DNA of 64,000 bases from Natrarchaeobius chitinivorans (GCF_003841505.1 NZ_REGA01000012.1:62001-126000); one strand, 5' to 3'; shown: positions 45,380 to 54,592, counted from the stretch's first letter. The notes: generated by a model from the sequence alone, not told the origin. A program made the numbers and translations.

Positions 45380-46087
45380 CTACGACGAAAAGAACCGTTT
45401 GAGCCGTCCGAACACTCCGCCCGACCCGTCTGACTCGTCCCCGGCGTCGTCCCGTGAGTCGGTCGCGCGGGTGGTCGACTCGGTATCCGTCGTCCCCTCA
45501 CGTCGGCCCGCGTCGTCCTCGTACCGACCCCCTCCACTCCCGTGCGTGTCGTCTGCCTCGCGGTTCGGGACGCCCACAGCGGGCTCCGAGGCCTCGAGGT
45601 CGTCCATCGAGAGTTCTATTTCGCCGATGTCGGACGTCGGCTCGCGTCCCTCGCCAGCTTCGGCCGCCCGGACGTCCGCGCCGGTGACGTCGCCGCGTTC
45701 GATACGCGCCTGGAGTGCATCGGACGCAGCGTCGACGGACGCCGACTCAGTGATCTCCGTCGTACCCGCCCTCCCGGACGCAGGGTTCGATCCCGTGTCA
45801 CCGGGATCGATTTCCGTCCGCTCGTCGGGATCGGTTTCCGTCCGTCCGTCGGGTTCGGCCGTTGGCGTGCTGTCGGACTCCGCGTCCTCGTCGGGTTCGG
45901 CCGTTGGCGTGCTGTCGGACTCCGCGTCGGACGGATCCACTCGATCGAGCGAGTCGAGGATGTCGTCGACGCTTCGCTCCGAGACGACCCGCCGCGGACC
46001 GCCCCCGGGCTCGAGACCGTCACTCGACCCATCGTCGGCCGGTTCGTCCCCCTCGTTTCTCGAGCGGTGTGGTCGCTCGTCGGTCAT
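45380..46087 (-). CDS. Acidic disordered haloarchaeal protein
   Basis: The product is 235 aa, dominated by Asp, Glu, Ser, Thr and Gly. A DAESDSTPTAEPD unit is duplicated exactly at about residues 55-80. Short ordered stretches occur near 36-50 (VSERSVDDILDSLDRVD) and at the end (GGVFGRLKRFFSS), the latter an amphipathic basic tip that could bind membrane or a partner. The family is seen in haloarchaea but without assigned role. ATG 46087 begins MTDERPHRSRN. Confidence 0.65.
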   Translation of the reverse strand: MTDERPHRSRNEGDEPADDGSSDGLEPGGGPRRVVSERSVDDILDSLDRVDPSDAESDSTPTAEPDEDAESDSTPTAEPDGRTETDPDERTEIDPGDTGSNPASGRAGTTEITESASVDAASDALQARIERGDVTGADVRAAEAGEGREPTSDIGEIELSMDDLEASEPAVGVPNREADDTHGSGGGRYEDDAGRREGTTDTESTTRATDSRDDAGDESDGSGGVFGRLKRFFSS

Positions 46088-46191
46088 CGTGGAGTTCTGT
46101 CTACGCAGCGCCCATAGCCTTTTCCCACGGCACCACTTGGCGGAAACAGTTTTCGCGCTCTCGTGGTCGTCGGGACGGCCACGGCGCTGCC

Positions 46192-46941
46192 TCACCACTC
46201 GTGACAGAAGTTGTGTGACGCGTACACCTCGCCGTCGTCGGCGATGTAAACTCCGACTCCGCCGCGGTCCCACTGCGGTCCACCGTGATTTTCGAGGATC
46301 GCATCCCGGTGGGCACTCGAGTTCATCCACTGGTCGACCAGCCCCGTCGCGAGCCCTTCGGCCGTGTGGTACTCGACGATGTCGTCGTCACCCGGCCGCT
46401 CGACCGGCCTGTCGACCCACGTCAGTGCGATGTTTTCGCCGTATCCCCGACAGTAGTCGTCGACGGCCGAGAACCGATCGTACGGTCCCTCGTCGTCCGG
46501 GTTGACGTGTGCGAAGTACTCGCGATCGGCCATGTCGTGACTGTGTGCCCGAGAGACGGAGGCGACCGTTCCGTCCCACTCGAGCGCCTCGAGGCCGTGG
46601 TCGGCCCGGCGGTCGTTTACTTCGGCGTGAACGAACCGCTCGACGTCGTCCGAGGTGATCGTCTCGACGTCGGTTTCGTATTCCGAGACTCCCGGATCGT
46701 CGGGATCGGTAACGGCCGGCGTGTGTTCGTCCACCGGCGGCGGATCCGAACTCGGATCAGGCGGCTCCCGGACGTCGACGACGTCGACGTCACTCACGGT
46801 CTCGAGCGTCGATGGGGCGAGCGTGACGACGCCGAATGCCAGTACCGAGATGAGCGCAACCGTACCGAGTAGTCGAATCGCCGATCGAAACACGGCCCGC
46901 TCGTTCCGATCCCCGTCTCCGTCCGGCGACCGACGTTCCAT
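46192..46941 (-). CDS. CAP/SCP-domain (PR-1 fold) membrane-anchored protein
   Basis: The product is 249 aa. One N-terminal membrane helix (about 20-42) leads to an Asp/Pro-rich linker, then a CAP domain from about 105. Visible motifs are HAEVNDRRADHGLEALEWD, SRAHSHDMADREYFAHVNP, GYGENIA and WMNSSAHRDAILE, with the His and Glu of the CAP cavity. The domain faces outside. CAP proteins have diverse functions, some as proteases or lipid binders; none is assigned here. Confidence 0.87.
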   Translation of the reverse strand: MERRSPDGDGDRNERAVFRSAIRLLGTVALISVLAFGVVTLAPSTLETVSDVDVVDVREPPDPSSDPPPVDEHTPAVTDPDDPGVSEYETDVETITSDDVERFVHAEVNDRRADHGLEALEWDGTVASVSRAHSHDMADREYFAHVNPDDEGPYDRFSAVDDYCRGYGENIALTWVDRPVERPGDDDIVEYHTAEGLATGLVDQWMNSSAHRDAILENHGGPQWDRGGVGVYIADDGEVYASHNFCHEW

Positions 46942-47043
46942 TGTCCGTCGATCACCGGCCCGAGATAAGACCCTCCGGGTCCGTTGCAGTCGCTGATACT
47001 CGCCGACGAACCGAGACACGACGTCGACGACCGGGCCTCGAGT

Positions 47044-47080
47044 CGCGGGTGCGCCGGCAACGACGGACAGGAAACCGTAT
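47044..47080. repeat. Solo right half of the dispersed palindromic element
   Basis: CGGGTGCGCCGGCAACGACG and ACAGGAAACCGTAT match the inner arm, spacer and outer right arm of the copy at 50383. The stop codon of the AEC transporter (TCA on this strand, 47080-47082) overlaps its end. Confidence 0.65.
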
Positions 47081-47988
47081 CAGCCGACCAGCGTGATAAG
47101 AACGAACAACGTCCCGATGGACGCGACCGTCGTCACGAAGACGTTCAGCGAGGCGAACTTCCTGTCCCCACCTAACTCCGCTGCGAACACGTACGTCGAG
47201 ACCGCAGTCGGTGTTCCGAGCATCACGATGGCCGCGGTGAACGTCGCTGTCCCCACCTCGAGTGCCGAGAAGACGAGCCACGCGAGCAGGGGCATACAGG
47301 CGATCTTGAGCGCGACGACCGAACTGACTGCACCGACGTCGAGCGTCGACGCTTCGATCTGGAGTGCAGCGCCGACACAGAGTAACGCGAGCGGCAACGC
47401 GAGCGATCCGACGACGTTCAGTCCACTCCCAATTGCGGGTGGAATCGACACTCCGATCGTTCCCACGGAAAGACCGGCTATCAACGAGACGAACACGGGG
47501 TTTTTCGCGAGGCCGAGCAGTTTGTCGCCGATCGCGACGTCGGTCCCGTTGAACGTCGACAATACGATAATCGTCAACGGAACCTGTGTCAGCGTCACGA
47601 CGCCGAGGACCACGCTCGCGATCGCCGTCACCCTGGCGTCGAACGTCGCGGCGACGAGCGGGAGACCGAGGTAGCCGAGGTTCGAGTGATACGACTGAAC
47701 GATCGCGACGCTCGAGCGGGCGCTCGACGACCGGTTCCGGTGAATCAGCCAGGCGATCCCAGCCGTCAGAAACACCACGAACAACAGGCCACCGATCAAC
47801 GCGGGCGAGAGCAACTCGGCGATCGCCTGGTCGTACGTCGAGACGAATATCAGCGCCGGAAGCGCGACGTAGTACGCGAGCGCGTTCAGTTTCGCCGTTC
47901 GACCCGCGTCGAGAACGCCCGTCGTCCGGAGTGCCGTGCCGACGAGTAACACGGCGAGCAACGCCAGCAGCCGACCGAGCACCTCCAT
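47080..47988 (-). CDS. AEC (auxin efflux carrier) family transporter
   Basis: The product is 302 aa with about ten membrane helices. LNALAYYVALPALIFVST (about 33-50), YHSNLGYLGLPL and the second-half repeat PTAVSTYVFAAELGGD match the AEC family, which exports organic anions or auxin-like acids. ATG 47988 opens MEVLGRLLALLAVLLVG. The stop overlaps a solo half of the palindromic element. Substrate is unknown. Confidence 0.87.
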   Translation of the reverse strand: MEVLGRLLALLAVLLVGTALRTTGVLDAGRTAKLNALAYYVALPALIFVSTYDQAIAELLSPALIGGLLFVVFLTAGIAWLIHRNRSSSARSSVAIVQSYHSNLGYLGLPLVAATFDARVTAIASVVLGVVTLTQVPLTIIVLSTFNGTDVAIGDKLLGLAKNPVFVSLIAGLSVGTIGVSIPPAIGSGLNVVGSLALPLALLCVGAALQIEASTLDVGAVSSVVALKIACMPLLAWLVFSALEVGTATFTAAIVMLGTPTAVSTYVFAAELGGDRKFASLNVFVTTVASIGTLFVLITLVG

Positions 47989-48685
47989 ATCCGCCTCGAG
48001 TCGACTCGAAGGTTTGACCGTTCGGTTTCCGACGCGGCCGTGACGGCGTACCCGGTGGACGTGTAGAAGCCGCTGCCCGCTGGGTTGGGCCGGTCTGAAC
48101 ACAGTAAAAACGAGTTATGGAAGCGGTTTTCGCGCGGATTGACGCGCCGCTCGAGCCTCGTCCGACGCCTGACGAATCTCCCGACGGTGATCATCCCACG
48201 AGGCGTACGGTGAAACGGGGGTGTTCCCGACCGGTACTCTGGCCGAACTGTGCTTTTGACTACCACGCATAGCAATAGTAGATACGCCGCGGACAATACT
48301 GTACTTTTGCAACGATTCACCGGAAAATCACGCCCCTGGGAGATATTTCTGGACATATGGTGCTTTCACTCGAGAGGTACACCGTCAACGCCGTCGATCA
48401 GTGTCGGCCGGAAAACGAATCAGGACGGAACCCGCGGCCCGTCGACGATGCCTCGAGCGCGCTCGGCCACCTTCTGGGTCCTGCCGAAATTCGAGAGAGT
48501 CGCCTCGAGGTAGTCGGAATTTCGTCCGTCGAATCGACGTCGGGAAAAGTGGGTTGGGGCAGATTTGAACGACGCCGAGACGTGCTCGCTTGCGCTGCGC
48601 GCGCCTCGTCTAGTTCAAATCTCCCGTAACGATTTCTGACGACACGGACTCCTCGCTTCGCTCGTCGTCGTTGTGTCGTCAGAAA
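47989..48685. other. Gap beside tRNA-Val with hairpins and tRNA debris
   Basis: About 700 bases show no firmly supported gene. A 90-codon plus frame at 48357-48629 has only moderate GC3 and runs through the duplicated tRNA 3' end, so I treat it as doubtful. The right part holds the tRNA-end duplication and two hairpins. Confidence 0.4.
48550..48570. repeat. Duplicate of the tRNA-Val 3' end (att-like)
   Basis: TGGGTTGGGGCAGATTTGAAC is identical to 48686-48706, the last 21 bases of the tRNA-Val gene, in the same orientation 136 bp away. Duplicated tRNA 3' ends typically mark integrase attachment sites. An inverted partial copy GTTCAAATCT lies at 48613-48622. Confidence 0.7.
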
Positions 48686-48686
48686 T
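48632..48686. terminator. Perfect 14-bp hairpin at the tRNA 3' end
   Basis: ATTTCTGACGACAC (48632-48645) and GTGTCGTCAGAAAT (48673-48686) pair perfectly around a 27-base loop. The right arm touches the last base of the tRNA gene. It may act in tRNA termination or 3' processing. Confidence 0.5.
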
Positions 48687-48760
48687 GGGTTGGGGCAGAT
48701 TTGAACTGCCGGCCTCCTCCATGTCAAGGAGGTGTCATAACCAGACTAGACCACCAACCC
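48686..48760 (-). tRNA. tRNA-Val (GAC)
   Basis: The acceptor stem GGGTTGG pairs with CCAACCC, with discriminator A. The D-arm region is TGGTCTAGTCTGGTTATGAC. The anticodon stem CCTCC/GGAGG holds loop TTGACAT (anticodon GAC), and the T-arm is GGCAG-TTCAAAT-CTGCC. The gene is 75 nt with no intron and no encoded CCA. Confidence 0.95.
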
Positions 48761-48992
48761 GCCTGGTATCAGTCCGTGGCACCGACGCCACGTCGTCTGC
48801 ATTCCATCGTTGCCCGCCACCGTAATTGAAGGTTTCGATTGACAGCCTCCAGAGCGACTCCGTCATGGTATTCCATCTCGGGATTTCGGTCCCCCAACGG
48901 GTCCGTTGCATATCCGTCGGCTCACGAACAAGCATCGAACCGACTGCATCCCACCCGGGCAAATACGAACCCCCGTTCGACGAACTCGAGGG

Positions 48993-49268
48993 TCACTGAT
49001 GGACGAACGTCGATCTGACCTGCTCGAGGTCATCGTCACACGTCGAGCAGACTTCTTTCTCGGTGGCGATGTAGACGACGCCACACGTCTCGCAGTGAAA
49101 GAGATTCCCGGTGTCGTCGTCCGTACTCGAGGATCCGTTCGACCGCCGATCCGAGGCTTTCAGAGATTCGGTTTCGCTCGAGCGTTCATCGAAGGGGAGA
49201 CTCGCGCGGACGCGGTCCCGGAGGCGACCCAGTCGCGAAGATGACGACCGTTCGTATTGACTATCCAT
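48993..49268 (-). CDS. Small zinc-ribbon protein
   Basis: The product is 91 aa. A polar Ser/Arg-rich N-terminus (about 55 residues) precedes FHCETCGVVYIATEKEVCST followed by C, giving CxxC-x(11)-CxxC zinc ligands, and an acidic end. Such small haloarchaeal zinc ribbons are often nucleic-acid or protein-interaction modules. ATG 49268 is preferred; ATG 49283 adds five residues. An A/T word TTATATAAT lies just upstream. Confidence 0.72.
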   Translation of the reverse strand: MDSQYERSSSSRLGRLRDRVRASLPFDERSSETESLKASDRRSNGSSSTDDDTGNLFHCETCGVVYIATEKEVCSTCDDDLEQVRSTFVHQ

Positions 49269-49382
49269 ACAGTGGTCGTCCATTATATAATAGAAGAACG
49301 TACCGTCTAAACGATTTGGTGGTCACGGGTTCGAACGGGTGTAGCGGTCCCGGAGTTTCGGGGACTGAGAGACGTCGACGGG

Positions 49383-49466
49383 TATAGTAGCCACTGGAAG
49401 TCAATGCACACCTGATCGCACGACAGCTGTGCGATCAGTGTGTAAATAGTTCCAGTTGTTACTATA
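49383..49466. mobile_element. 84-bp MITE-like palindrome
   Basis: Ends TATAGTAGCCACTGGAA and TTCCAGTTGTTACTATA pair at 15 of 17 positions. An inner stem CACACCTGATCGCAC / GTGCGATCAGTGTG pairs with one mismatch. It encodes nothing and differs in sequence from the ATACGG family. A related end is at 15101-15118. It looks like a non-autonomous element of an IS with TATAGT ends. Confidence 0.65.
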
Positions 49467-49530
49467 TGCGGTCGGATGTGCAGTGACTGCGATAGCAACC
49501 TTTTCGACCGTCCCACCGCCACTCGAGTAC

Positions 49531-50331
49531 ATGAACTTCTTCGATCGACTGCACGACCGTATTCGGACGGTCGACAGCGTCGTCAGCGTCGGCCTCGACC
49601 CGGACCGCTCGCGTCTTCCTGACCACCTGACCGATCACGACCTCCCGCGGTGGGCGTTCAACCGGCGGATCATCGACGCGACCCACGAACACGCGGCCGT
49701 CTTCAAACCGAACGCGGCCTTCTACGAGGATCCGGACGGGTGGCGTGCGCTCGAGGAGACGATCGCCTACGCCCACGGGAAGGACGTTCCCGTCCTGCTC
49801 GACGCCAAACGGGCAGACATCGGCAACACGACCAGACAGTACGCGAAGGTCCTCGAAACCGTCGACGCGATCACGGTCAACCCCTACATGGGACGGGACT
49901 CGCTCCAGCCGTTTCTGTCCGACGAGGAAGCCGGCGTTTTCGTCCTCTGTCGAACCTCGAACCCCGGTGGGGCCGACCTGCAGGACCTCGAACTCGAGAC
50001 CGGTGAACCGGTCTACGAGCGCGTCGCCGCGCTGGCCGACCTGTGGAACGAAAACGACAACGTCGGCCTCGTCGTCGGCGCGACCACTCCGGAGGAACTC
50101 GAGGACGTTCGGGATATCGTTCCCGACCTCCCCTTCCTCGTTCCCGGCGTGGGAGCGCAGGGGGGTGACGCCGAGGCGGCGATCGAACACGGCCTGGCCG
50201 ACGGCGTCGGACTGATCAACTCCTCGCGAGGGATCATTTTCGCCGGAGAGGATCACGGCGAGGAGTTCGCGAAGGCGAGCGGGCAAGCCGCAAAACGGCT
50301 CAAAAAGCGGCTGAATCGGTACCGCGACTGA
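49531..50331 (+). CDS. pyrF: Orotidine-5'-phosphate decarboxylase
   Basis: The product is 266 aa. The catalytic block LLDAKRADIGNT has K93 and D96. SVGLDPDRSRLP starts the TIM barrel, NPYMGRDSLQPFL and VPGVGAQGGDAEAAIEHG are the phosphate-binding loops. Length and motifs fit the longer (type 2) OMP decarboxylases. It converts OMP to UMP, the last step of pyrimidine synthesis. ATG 49531 gives the family start MNFFDRL. pyrB-pyrI lie 5 kb downstream in the same direction. Confidence 0.96.
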   Translation: MNFFDRLHDRIRTVDSVVSVGLDPDRSRLPDHLTDHDLPRWAFNRRIIDATHEHAAVFKPNAAFYEDPDGWRALEETIAYAHGKDVPVLLDAKRADIGNTTRQYAKVLETVDAITVNPYMGRDSLQPFLSDEEAGVFVLCRTSNPGGADLQDLELETGEPVYERVAALADLWNENDNVGLVVGATTPEELEDVRDIVPDLPFLVPGVGAQGGDAEAAIEHGLADGVGLINSSRGIIFAGEDHGEEFAKASGQAAKRLKKRLNRYRD

Positions 50332-50382
50332 TCGCGTCTCGAGCGAGCGATCGCCCCTCGAGTCGGCCCGTCCGGCAGTATC

Positions 50383-50464
50383 ATACGGATTACTGTCACT
50401 GTGTACCGGCGCACTCACCGCCCGGGTCGCGGGTGCGCCGTCAACGACTGCCAGTAAACCGTAT
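50383..50464. repeat. Dispersed palindromic element, full copy
   Basis: Arms ATACGGATTACTGTCAC and GCCAGTAAACCGTAT, with inner GGCGCACTCACC / GGGTGCGCC. Its right terminus overlaps the stop codon of the small zinc-finger gene on the minus strand (TCA at 50464-50466). Confidence 0.85.
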
Positions 50465-50640
50465 CAGAACCGATGGATGTCGACGTCGTCTTGCCGACCG
50501 GGGTCCGCGCGAGCGGCACAGTCGGCACACAGCCCCTTCCCTCGTTCGTAGTGTTGCTCGCACGCGAGCGTCCCGCAGTTGTCACACCGTTCCTGGGCCG
50601 GCCGACTCTCACAGATCTGACAGAGTCCGCTGACGCTCAT
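50464..50640 (-). CDS. 58-aa zinc-finger (HIT-like) protein
   Basis: The minus-strand frame reads MSVSGLCQICESRPAQERCD then NCGTLACEQHYERGKGLCAD and CAARADPG. Cys/His spacing CxxC-x(8)-CxxC-x(4)-C-x(2)-H-x(7)-CxxC is a two-zinc HIT/B-box-type finger. Coding character is clear though the gene is short. Its stop overlaps the palindromic element. Probably a protein-interaction module; partners unknown. Confidence 0.75.
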   Translation of the reverse strand: MSVSGLCQICESRPAQERCDNCGTLACEQHYERGKGLCADCAARADPGRQDDVDIHRF

Positions 50641-50809
50641 ACTGCCCTTACGCGCTCGAGTCTCTTGAAACCGGGCCCGGCGTCGGGACGGACGTAGCGA
50701 CCGAAATCGTGATACGCCGAGGAAATCCGCCCATAACGCACACCCGGAGTATGTCCATTGTCAGCAGGTGACGAGAAGGCTTTTGTCGTGGGGGTCGCTA
50801 CCGGTTCGT

Positions 50810-52423
50810 ATGAGCCGTGACCGGGCTCTCCTCGAGCGAGCCCTGGACCGTGGCGAACAGGACGGTGGCAGCGTCGAATTCAAAGAACGGTTGTCACGCG
50901 ACGTCCACCTCGAGGGTGGACGCCGAGAGAGTCTGGCCGCACAGCTCCGACACCGCATTCTTTCCGGCGATGGCGAGGCGACGTACGTCGTCGGCGTCAC
51001 GGACGACGGCGGACTCGCTGGCGTCGATCCGAACACGTTCTCCGAGACGATGGACGTCCTCTCGTTGCTCGCCGAGGAGGCCGATGCCCACATCGACGAC
51101 GTACAGACGTGGGGCGTCGGAGCCGACCGGAACGAGGGGCTCGTCGGCGTGGCCACGATTCGCGAGGGTGGCGTCCTCGAGACCGACGACGAACACGTCG
51201 TGGTCGGAACTGCGGGTCACGTCGACCACGGAAAGAGTACCCTGGTCGGCTCGCTCGTCACCGGAAAAGCGGACGACGGCGATGGTGCCACGCGCGCCTT
51301 CCTCGACGTCCAGCCCCACGAAGTCGAACGAGGGCTCTCGGCCGACCTCTCCTACGCCGTCTACGGCTTCGACGACGAGGGCCCCGTCAGGGTTCGAAAT
51401 CCGAACCGGAAAGGCGACCGCGCGGAGGTCGTCGAAAACGCGGATCGGCTGGTCTCGTTCGTCGACACCGTCGGTCACGAGCCGTGGCTCCGGACCACGA
51501 TCCGCGGGCTCGTCGGGCAGAAACTCGACTACGGACTGCTCGTGGTCGCCGCCGACGACGGGCCGACGCGCACGACGCGCGAACACCTCGGCGTCTTGCT
51601 CGCGACGGATCTGCCGACCATCGTCGCGATCACGAAAACCGACGCCGTCGACGACGACCGGGTCGAAGAGGTCGAACGCGAGGTCGAACGACTCCTCCGG
51701 GAAGTGGACAAATCTCCGCTGCGAGTGGCTCGCCACGGCGTCGACGCCGCCGTCGAGGAAATAAACGAGCGGGTCGTTCCGATCGTCGAGACGAGCGCGA
51801 TCACGATGGACGGGCTCGAGACGCTCGACGAACTGTTCGATCGGCTTCCGAAGACCTCCCAGGATGCCGGCGAGTTTCGGATGTACGTCGATCGAAGTTA
51901 CTCGGTCACCGGTGTCGGCGCGGTTGCGTCGGGAACCGTCATGTCCGGCGAGGTCGAGGCCGGCGACGAACTCCTGATCGGTCCGATGTCGGACGGCCGG
52001 TTCCAGGAAGTCGAGGTCCGATCGATCGAGATGCACTACCACCGCGTCGACAGGGCCCGGGCCGGCAGGATCGTCGGGATCGCCCTCAAGGGAATCAAAG
52101 AGAGCGCTATCGAACGGGGGATGACGCTCCTCCCCCGCGACGCCGACCCCAACCCCGTCCGGGAGTTCGAGGCCGAAGTCATGGTGCTCAACCACCCGAC
52201 CAGGATCGGCGACGGCTACGAACCCGTCGTCCACCTCGAGACGATCGGAGAGGCCGCCGCCTTCTATCCCGACGACGGCCGGCTCCTGCCAGGAGATACG
52301 GGCGAAACGACCGTCCGCTTCAAGTTCCGCCCGTACCTCGTCGAGGAAGGACAGAAGTTCGTCTTCCGCGAGGGCCGGAGCAAGGGCGTCGGAACCGTAA
52401 CCGACGTTCACCCGGCCGACTGA
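50810..52423 (+). CDS. GTPBP1-like translational-type GTPase
   Basis: The product is 537 aa. An N-terminal domain (1-125) precedes an EF-Tu-like GTPase: G1 GTAGHVDHGKST (133-144), G3 DTVGHEPW and G4 TKTD near 280, then beta-barrel domains 2 and 3. This matches the GTPBP1/GTPBP2 group of EF-1alpha relatives found in haloarchaea, whose role in RNA quality control or translation is only partly known. ATG 50810 is used; codons before it lack family character. Confidence 0.88.
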   Translation: MSRDRALLERALDRGEQDGGSVEFKERLSRDVHLEGGRRESLAAQLRHRILSGDGEATYVVGVTDDGGLAGVDPNTFSETMDVLSLLAEEADAHIDDVQTWGVGADRNEGLVGVATIREGGVLETDDEHVVVGTAGHVDHGKSTLVGSLVTGKADDGDGATRAFLDVQPHEVERGLSADLSYAVYGFDDEGPVRVRNPNRKGDRAEVVENADRLVSFVDTVGHEPWLRTTIRGLVGQKLDYGLLVVAADDGPTRTTREHLGVLLATDLPTIVAITKTDAVDDDRVEEVEREVERLLREVDKSPLRVARHGVDAAVEEINERVVPIVETSAITMDGLETLDELFDRLPKTSQDAGEFRMYVDRSYSVTGVGAVASGTVMSGEVEAGDELLIGPMSDGRFQEVEVRSIEMHYHRVDRARAGRIVGIALKGIKESAIERGMTLLPRDADPNPVREFEAEVMVLNHPTRIGDGYEPVVHLETIGEAAAFYPDDGRLLPGDTGETTVRFKFRPYLVEEGQKFVFREGRSKGVGTVTDVHPAD

Positions 52424-52543
52424 CGTCGCTCGACCGGACTATCCTCACGCCCGTTCGGACCACCGTGTCCCGATCGACGAGCGTCGACGTTCGCGTTTCC
52501 GACTCCAAACGGTATTTACTGTCGCAGCCGAAAGCCGGAGACG

Positions 52544-53632
52544 ATGGAACGCGGGTCGCCGGAATCGTTTACGCGTATGGGCACGCTGGGGATCGAAGAG
52601 GAGTGTTTCGTCGTCGACGAGCGGGGTCGTCCCACGAGCGGAACCGACGAACTCGTCTACGAACACGACCCACCGAGGATCCTCGAGGAGCGGCTCGATC
52701 ACGAACTGTTCAAGTTCGTCATCGAAACCCAGACCCCGCTAATCGAATCGCCTGCCGACGCTCGCGACTCGCTTCTCGAGATCCGTCGAGCACTGCGCGA
52801 CCACGCACGTGCCCACGGCTATCGAATTGCCGCCGCCGGACTCCACCCGCTCGCGAAGTGGCGGGAACTCGAGCACGCCGAAAAGCCCCGGTACCGATCG
52901 CAACTCGATCGAATCCAGTACCCACAACACCGGAACACGACCGCGGGCGTCCACGTCCACGTCGGGGTCGACGACGCGGACAAGGCCGTCTGGATCGCCA
53001 ACGAACTGCGCTGGTACGTCCCGATCATCCTCGCTCTGTCCGCGAACTCGCCGTTCTGGAACGGGTTCGACACCGGGTTGCAGTCCGCACGCGCCAAGAT
53101 ATTCGAGGCCCTTCCGAACACCGGAATGCCGACCTACTTCGAGGATTTCGACGCGTTCGACCGGTTCGAACGCCGGATGCTCGAGACCGAATCGATCGAG
53201 GACCGCGGCGAACTCTGGTACGACGTCCGCCCGCATACGGCCCACGGGACCGTCGAACTCCGAACGCCGGACGGGCAGGCCGACCCCGACATCGTCCTCG
53301 CGTTCGTCGAGTACGCCCACGCGCTGGTCGAGGCCCTGAGCGAGGAGTACGACGACGGCGCGGAGGGGATGGCCAGAGAACACCGGCGCGAACTGTTAGA
53401 CGAGAACAAGTGGCGCGCGATCCGCCACGGCCACGACGCCTCGTTTATTTCCCGCAATCTCGAGGGGACGATCGAGCTTGGCGAACTCGTCGACCGCGAG
53501 TGCGAGCGGTTGGGCGTCGACGGGATCAGACGCGTCTACGAGCGAGAGAGCGGCGCACGTCGCCAGCGACGACTGCTCGAGGAAGAGGGGCCGGACTCGC
53601 TTTGCGAATCGCTGTCGCTCCAGGTCGAGTGA
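52544..53632 (+). CDS. gshA: Glutamate-cysteine ligase (GCS2 family)
   Basis: The product is 362 aa. [18 protein letters not shown] (about 11-28) is the family start with GIEEE metal-binding Glu residues. [30 protein letters not shown] and [15 protein letters not shown] follow in order. Haloarchaea make gamma-glutamylcysteine in place of glutathione, and this GshA type is the known enzyme. It would join Glu and Cys with ATP. It stands alone. Confidence 0.93.
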   Translation: MERGSPESFTRMGTLGIEEECFVVDERGRPTSGTDELVYEHDPPRILEERLDHELFKFVIETQTPLIESPADARDSLLEIRRALRDHARAHGYRIAAAGLHPLAKWRELEHAEKPRYRSQLDRIQYPQHRNTTAGVHVHVGVDDADKAVWIANELRWYVPIILALSANSPFWNGFDTGLQSARAKIFEALPNTGMPTYFEDFDAFDRFERRMLETESIEDRGELWYDVRPHTAHGTVELRTPDGQADPDIVLAFVEYAHALVEALSEEYDDGAEGMAREHRRELLDENKWRAIRHGHDASFISRNLEGTIELGELVDRECERLGVDGIRRVYERESGARRQRRLLEEEGPDSLCESLSLQVE

Positions 53633-53868
53633 CGAGGGGGAAAGGGGTACGTCGGCAGGGGTCCGTGCGTGTATGGCGCAGGTGATGATGTGGCGCCCTG
53701 CCGTATTTCTTCGTAGCACTGGGAGGGTGATATCGGTGATGCCAAACTATGTTGGTGTCGATCGGCTGTCGATACCATCGGTTCCGGTCTCGACGAGGGC
53801 GACGCGACGAACGACGTTCCCTCGGACGATCGAGATCGCCTCGGGGACCAGCGGCCACGATCCGTAGT
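53633..53868. other. Non-coding stretch after gshA
   Basis: No gene is seen; the divergent palindromic element follows. Confidence 0.35.
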
Positions 53869-53966
53869 ATACGGTCTGCGATGACTCGGTACCGGGTGAT
53901 CGGAGATCCGGAGCGACCGGTCGCCGTACCGCAGTCGCTCCGGTAAACAGTTACAGTAATCCGTAT
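53869..53966. repeat. Dispersed palindromic element, divergent copy
   Basis: Left ATACGGTCTGCGATGACTCG and right TTACAGTAATCCGTAT bound a 98-base unit with inner pairing CGGTAC / GTACCG. The right arm is perfect but the left is diverged. Its last base is part of the RecA-like gene stop codon (TCA, 53966-53968). Confidence 0.65.
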
Positions 53967-54592
53967 CAGGCGATATCTCGGCTCGTGTCGATCGCGACCT
54001 CCTCGGTGAGTTCGAGTTTGATCGTCTCCGTCGGCTGGTTGCCGTGACGGAGCTTCGGTATCGTGAGGTGGTTCTCGAGTTCGGTCCCGGCCACCGTGGT
54101 CCGAAGGTCGAACACCGCGTCTGCTGCGTGATGCGTACGGGTACGGTTTGCCGGTTGAGACGGCTCTTTGAGGCAGTGGAGTACCGCGATACTGCTCGTC
54201 TCCAGCATTCGGTCTTTCAACCCGTTGAGAAACGAAACGTAGTCGTCGGTGTCGGTCCGCTCGAGGACGTTCATCGTGTCGACGATGAGATTCGCGCCGT
54301 CGGGAAGCGCGTCGACGAACTGTCTCGCTTCCTCGAGCGGTTCCTCGCCGGTAATTCGTCTCACCGTCGGATTTCCGACGGAGGACGGAGAGCTTTCGAT
54401 AGCGGTGGTAATCGCCCCATCGGAGCGTTCGGTCGAGAGATACAGCGTGCCGCGTGCAGCGGTGAGTTCGTACAGTAGCAACTCGGACTGGCTGGCCGGG
54501 CTGGCGTCGTAGGCGACGACACAGCCCGGCGGTAACCCCCCACCCAGTTTCCGATCCAGTACGTCGATCCCGGTCTCGAGCCGCTCCTCCAT
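53966..54592 (-). CDS. RecA/KaiC-fold protein lacking Walker A
   Basis: The product is 208 aa. It opens METRLETGIDVLDRKL-like (MEERLETGIDVLDRKLGGGL), as RadA/KaiC-family proteins do. Where those have G-x-x-G-x-GK(S/T), it has YDASPASQSELL, so the P-loop lysine is missing. Walker-B-like NLIVDTMNVLE is kept. It is probably a non-ATPase regulator of the RAD55/KaiC group. It is divergent from pyrB by 120 bases, and its stop overlaps a palindromic element. Confidence 0.78.
   Translation of the reverse strand: MEERLETGIDVLDRKLGGGLPPGCVVAYDASPASQSELLLYELTAARGTLYLSTERSDGAITTAIESSPSSVGNPTVRRITGEEPLEEARQFVDALPDGANLIVDTMNVLERTDTDDYVSFLNGLKDRMLETSSIAVLHCLKEPSQPANRTRTHHAADAVFDLRTTVAGTELENHLTIPKLRHGNQPTETIKLELTEEVAIDTSRDIA

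Noticed and set aside
48357-48629. A 90-aa plus-strand gene
   Set aside because: GC3 is only moderate, it runs through the duplicated tRNA end and hairpin, and no family features are visible; kept only as doubtful.
51109-53685. An 858-codon plus-strand frame across the GTPase and gshA genes
   Set aside because: It is Arg-rich, lacks any motif, and lies out of frame over two well-supported genes; long shadow frames are normal in high-GC DNA.
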